This document shows, one piece after another, positions 12,278 to 15,525 of a DNA stretch of 15,525 nucleotides; position 1 is the first letter of the stretch; each line of letters begins with the position of its first letter. The notes under the pieces are model-generated. The model was given only the letters and a program-made list of their open reading frames with translations. It was not told the DNA's origin and made no database searches. Position numbers and translations under genes: made by a program. The DNA comes from an uncultured Clostridia bacterium. GTDB taxonomy: Bacteria > Bacillota > Clostridia > Saccharofermentanales > Fastidiosipilaceae. Location: the NCBI GenBank assembly GCA_947253135.1, contig CAMXYS010000024.1:1-15525 (forward strand). The letters run 5' to 3'.

Positions 12278-14095
12278 ATGAGCCAGGTGGATGAAAGCAA
12301 GCAAAAAAAAATATTAGACTCTGTTCATCATCAAGATACATGGGATTTGACCACTATTTTTGCCGATGAGGCTGCTTGGGAAAAAGAATACGGGGAATTG
12401 TCTGAGCTTGTAAGAAATCTGTCGGATTACAAGGGACTGTCAATGAAGAAGCCGGCTGATTTGTATGCCGACTTAATAGCAATAGACCAGTTTAAAAACC
12501 GTCTGGAAAAACTTTATGTATACGCCCAGATGAGATTTGATGAGGATTCAACCGCTGCCGCAAACCAGGCCTTAAATACAAAGGCTGTCGATCTGGCCAC
12601 CACTTTTGCAGCGAGCTTAGCCTTTTTAGAACCGGAATTGAGCCAAATAACACCGGCGGACTGGGCTGCCAAAGAAGAAGCCTATGAGCCGCTTGCCCTT
12701 TATCGCGAATATTATCGTCATCTGAGTGCCTTAAAAGACCACCTGCTCTCAGAGCGAGAAGAAGCGCTTTTGAGCAAGGCGGGTCCTATCTTAAACAGCA
12801 GTCGGCATATTTTCGGCCTGCTCAACAATGCCGACTTCAACTTCCCAAAAGTTCACAATGAAAAAGGGGAGTCTGTTCAATTGACGCATGCTGTTTACCA
12901 GAGTCTTTTACAGTCTGTTGATCCGACCGTCCGGCAAGAGGCTTTTACCGCCTACTACTCGGTTTACCGGCAGTTCAATAACAGCTTGGCGGGCACCTTG
13001 TCCACCGCCATCCGCCGCAATAATTTTTTAGCGGAAGTAAGGGGCTACGATTCGGCCAGACAAAAGAGTCTTTTTGAAAATCAGATACCGGAACCCGTTT
13101 ATGATCAGCTGTTGGAGACAATTCATAAAAGAATTGACTTATTGCACCGCTATACAAGCCTGCGCAAGCGCCTTTTAAACTTAGATGAAATGCACAGCAG
13201 TGATTTTTATGTGCCGATGGTCGGTCGTGTGTTGATCAAGCCGACTTATGAGGAGGGCAAGACTTTAGTTTTAGCAGCCCTGAAGCATTTGGGAGAAGAA
13301 TATCTGGCAATTGTGAAAAAAGCCTTTGCCGAACGCTGGATTGATGTCTATGAAAAAAAAGGTAAAAGAAGTGGGGCCTATTCCGGTGGAACTTACGGCA
13401 CCAACCCCTTTATCTTAATGAATTGGCAAGATCAACTTGGCAGTGTCTATACCTTGATCCACGAGCTGGGCCACAGTGTGCACTCTTATTATGCGAGGGA
13501 AAACCAGCCTTATATCTATTCAGACTATCCTATATTTTTAGCAGAGATAGCCTCTACCACCAATGAAAATCTGTTGACGAATTATCTTTTAGAGCAGGCA
13601 GATGACCCTGCTGTTAAAGCCTATATATTGGCCCACTATTTGGACGGCTTTAAGGCGACTGTTTTTCGGCAAACGCAATTTGCCGAATTTGAACATGAAA
13701 TCCACGAAGCCGACCGCCGGGGCCAGCCGCTGACAGCTGATTTTTTAAATCGTTGCTACAAGGATTTAAACAGGGAATACTACGGACCGGCCTTGGCAGA
13801 TGACGACTTGATTGCCTATGAGTGGAGTAGAATCCCCCATTTTTACTACAATTACTACGTCTACCAGTATGCCACCGGTTTTAGTGCCGCTACGGCCTTC
13901 GCCAGGAGAATTCGAAGCTCTGAGTCACAGCGGGCAGCTTATCTCGACTTTTTGAAGGCCGGTCGCTCAGCTCCCCCTATTGACCTGCTTAAACGGGCAG
14001 GCCTTGATATGACGACAGCTGAACCAATCGACGAGGCTCTGGATGTGTTCCGTTATTATCTGGAAGAATTAGAAAAATATACGAATCAATTTTAA
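12278..14095 (+). CDS. pepF: Oligoendopeptidase F (M3 family zinc metallopeptidase)
   Basis: PepF is a cytoplasmic zinc peptidase that cleaves short to medium oligopeptides. The 605-residue protein matches the M3B family in length (about 600) and layout. An N-terminal helical domain starts with WDLTTIFADEAAWEKEY. The catalytic part has HELGH at residues 395-399 as the zinc and catalytic site, and the third ligand Glu at 423 in FLAEIASTTNE. GTYGTNPFILMNW and the C-terminal HFYYNYYVYQYATGFSAA, both typical of PepF, are present. The start ATG at 12278 has AAGGG 12 nt upstream, a fairly weak site. A TATAAT lies 29 bp upstream. The dGTPase gene follows after 40 bp on the same strand with no terminator between, so they may be co-transcribed. 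Confidence 0.95.
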   Translation: MSQVDESKQKKILDSVHHQDTWDLTTIFADEAAWEKEYGELSELVRNLSDYKGLSMKKPADLYADLIAIDQFKNRLEKLYVYAQMRFDEDSTAAANQALNTKAVDLATTFAASLAFLEPELSQITPADWAAKEEAYEPLALYREYYRHLSALKDHLLSEREEALLSKAGPILNSSRHIFGLLNNADFNFPKVHNEKGESVQLTHAVYQSLLQSVDPTVRQEAFTAYYSVYRQFNNSLAGTLSTAIRRNNFLAEVRGYDSARQKSLFENQIPEPVYDQLLETIHKRIDLLHRYTSLRKRLLNLDEMHSSDFYVPMVGRVLIKPTYEEGKTLVLAALKHLGEEYLAIVKKAFAERWIDVYEKKGKRSGAYSGGTYGTNPFILMNWQDQLGSVYTLIHELGHSVHSYYARENQPYIYSDYPIFLAEIASTTNENLLTNYLLEQADDPAVKAYILAHYLDGFKATVFRQTQFAEFEHEIHEADRRGQPLTADFLNRCYKDLNREYYGPALADDDLIAYEWSRIPHFYYNYYVYQYATGFSAATAFARRIRSSESQRAAYLDFLKAGRSAPPIDLLKRAGLDMTTAEPIDEALDVFRYYLEELEKYTNQF

Positions 14096-14135
14096 ACAAA
14101 TTTTGCCAAGATGAGCGCAGAGGGAGGGCTTTGGG

Positions 14136-15525
14136 GTGCAGCGGCGAGCTTACCGGTTGAACTGGACAGACCTTTTAAAACCTGAACGTTTGCGGCCGAG
14201 CGGGTCGCTCCGAGCGGATGACTACCGCAACGAATTTGAAAAGGACTACCACCGTATTGTTGCGGCTGCCTCTTTTCGGCGTTTGCAAGACAAGACCCAG
14301 GTCTTTCCCCTTGATCAAAGTGATTTTATCCGCACGCGTCTGACTCACTCTTTAGAAGTGTCCTCCCTGGCCAAATCATTGGGGCAGACAGTGGCCCATG
14401 AAATACGCTTTAGAGATTTGAACCGCGATTTAGACGGCCATACAGTCGCGGAGATGAGTGATCTGCTGCTCTGCGCCGGCTTGATTCACGATATTGGCAA
14501 TCCTCCCTTTGGCCATTATGGTGAGACCACTATTAGAGACTGGTTTAAGGGTAAACTGCCACAGCTTACCTTTGGCGGTGAACGACTGACAGACCTTCTT
14601 TACCCACAAATGTTAGCAGATTTTTACAATTTTGAGGGTAATGCCCAAGCCTTACGATTGGTGTCCAAACTGCATTTTTTGAGGGATGAACACGGGATGA
14701 ATTTGACCTTGCCCCTGTTGAATACCATTATTAAATACCCTGCATCCTCTCTTTCTATTGATCGAGAGAGTCCGGATATTCGTCGCCACAAGATGGGTTA
14801 CTTTTATGCGGAAAGAGATTTGTACGACCGAATTGTCAGCACTACCGGCTGCCGGCAGGTCCGCCACCCCTTGACTTATTTGCTGGAGGCGGCTGATGAC
14901 ATCGCCTATCGAACTGCAGATATTGAAGATGCCTTTATCAAGGGCCGCTTTACTTTCGGGGAATTTACGGATGCCTTGTATAACAGCCGACAAAAAGCTG
15001 ATATGACAGTGGTTCAAAAAGACCGCTACGAATATCATTGCAGGCAGCTGGAGGATTTTTACCGCTATGCCAGGGAAGAGAGGCTGAACAAGCCCGACCT
15101 CTACGCCTTGCAAAATTGGATGATCCACCTCCAGGGCAGTTTAATTAAAGAGGTTGCTGATGCCTTTTGCCGCCATTACACAGCTATTATGGACGGCGAA
15201 TTTGAGCAGGACCTATTTGCTGATCTTGATTCTGCCTTTATTCTCCTGACTTTAGGAGAGATAGCGGTTGACTTTGTCTTTACCTCAAAGCAGATTATTT
15301 CTTTAGAAATTTCCGCCAATAAAATTATCGGGGGTTTGCTCGACATGTTTGTTCCGGCGGCTATTTACTGGGACACCGGCAGGACCAGGCCATCGCTGGA
15401 GCCCCGTCTGATGGCAATTATTTCAGATAATTACCGCTCTGCTTATTACCGCTGGAGCAAAGCTGCCTCGGAGGTGGAAAAGCTGTATTTACGGCTACTT
15501 TTCGTGACAGTTTATATTTGCGGGA
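14136..15525 (+). CDS. dgt: dGTPase-type dNTP triphosphohydrolase (3' end outside window)
   Basis: This HD-domain enzyme splits dNTPs, typically dGTP, to the nucleoside and triphosphate and thereby adjusts the dNTP pool. It starts with a GTG at 14136, preceded by AGGGAGGG seven bases upstream; the nearby ATG at 14111 hits a stop after 24 codons. The frame is open for 463 codons to the window edge, close to the family length (about 450-510), so only a short C-terminal piece is missing. The metal and catalytic motifs are visible: RTRLTHSLEV with H71, H118-D119 in LIHDIGNPPFGHYGE, and a later Asp in EAADDIAYRTADIED. The family call is firm. Whether the enzyme is dGTP-specific or broad cannot be told from sequence. 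Confidence 0.93.
   Translation, partial: MQRRAYRLNWTDLLKPERLRPSGSLRADDYRNEFEKDYHRIVAAASFRRLQDKTQVFPLDQSDFIRTRLTHSLEVSSLAKSLGQTVAHEIRFRDLNRDLDGHTVAEMSDLLLCAGLIHDIGNPPFGHYGETTIRDWFKGKLPQLTFGGERLTDLLYPQMLADFYNFEGNAQALRLVSKLHFLRDEHGMNLTLPLLNTIIKYPASSLSIDRESPDIRRHKMGYFYAERDLYDRIVSTTGCRQVRHPLTYLLEAADDIAYRTADIEDAFIKGRFTFGEFTDALYNSRQKADMTVVQKDRYEYHCRQLEDFYRYAREERLNKPDLYALQNWMIHLQGSLIKEVADAFCRHYTAIMDGEFEQDLFADLDSAFILLTLGEIAVDFVFTSKQIISLEISANKIIGGLLDMFVPAAIYWDTGRTRPSLEPRLMAIISDNYRSAYYRWSKAASEVEKLYLRLLFVTVYICG

Noticed and set aside
14111..14185. ATG start for the dGTPase gene at 14111
   Set aside because: This frame ends at a stop after 24 codons; the GTG at 14136 with AGGGAGGG upstream leads into the real frame.
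14652..15128. Minus-strand open frame of 158 codons
   Set aside because: It lies entirely antisense to the dGTPase gene, whose HD motifs and codon pattern are clear; the antisense product has no recognisable features.

Overview
The window looks like the chromosomal replication-origin region of a low-to-mid GC member of the Bacillota, probably a strict-anaerobe lineage of Clostridia. Evidence: the order dnaA-dnaN-recF-remB(DUF370)-gyrB, Soj/Spo0J-type parAB with the standard parS palindrome, a PrsA-like foldase, a YusI-type ArsC/Spx protein, and a GyrB resembling clostridial versions. I cannot place it to genus. The first 33 bases are not genomic: they match the Illumina Nextera transposase adapter, so position 1 is a contig edge with untrimmed adapter.

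Left arm (34-9452, all genes on the minus strand, reading away from the origin). From the origin outward: dnaN (sliding clamp), recF, remB and gyrB form a compact replication/repair operon closed by a strong terminator (4485-4512). After a 152-bp AT-rich gap come parA and parB, a zinc-ribbon gene of unknown function, and a membrane-anchored tandem-parvulin foldase, closed by a terminator at 139-176. Three parS sites lie within 2.3 kb (in the prsA-like leader, just behind parB, and inside parA), so this is both the origin and a partition/SMC-loading locus.

Origin (9195-9452). The 258-bp dnaN/dnaA gap holds five DnaA-box-like 9-mers within 56 bp next to the dnaA stop codon, then AT-rich DNA and a short TTC/GAA run. 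The plus-strand boxes are mostly TTATCCTCA-type rather than TTATCCACA, and DnaA itself has an unusual recognition motif.

Right side (9453-15525). dnaA (minus) reads toward the origin. Beyond it are a divergent yusI-like gene (+), a vanZ-like membrane protein (-, the only right-arm gene facing the fork), pepF (+) and a 3'-truncated dGTPase gene (+) that runs off the window. The usual neighbours rpmH/rnpA/yidC/jag/mnmEG/rsmG, the S4-domain gene between dnaN and recF, and gyrA after gyrB are all missing here.

Functionally the genes link initiation (DnaA, DnaN, Soj), segregation (ParABS), topology (GyrB), repair (RecF) and dNTP pool control (dGTPase). No mobile element, CRISPR array, tRNA or rRNA gene was seen, and no stretch over 300 bp lacks a gene. 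The most unusual signals are the DnaA motif/box divergence, three exact TATAAT-N6-ATG arrangements that predict leaderless transcripts, and an orphan terminator between dnaA and the yusI-like gene.
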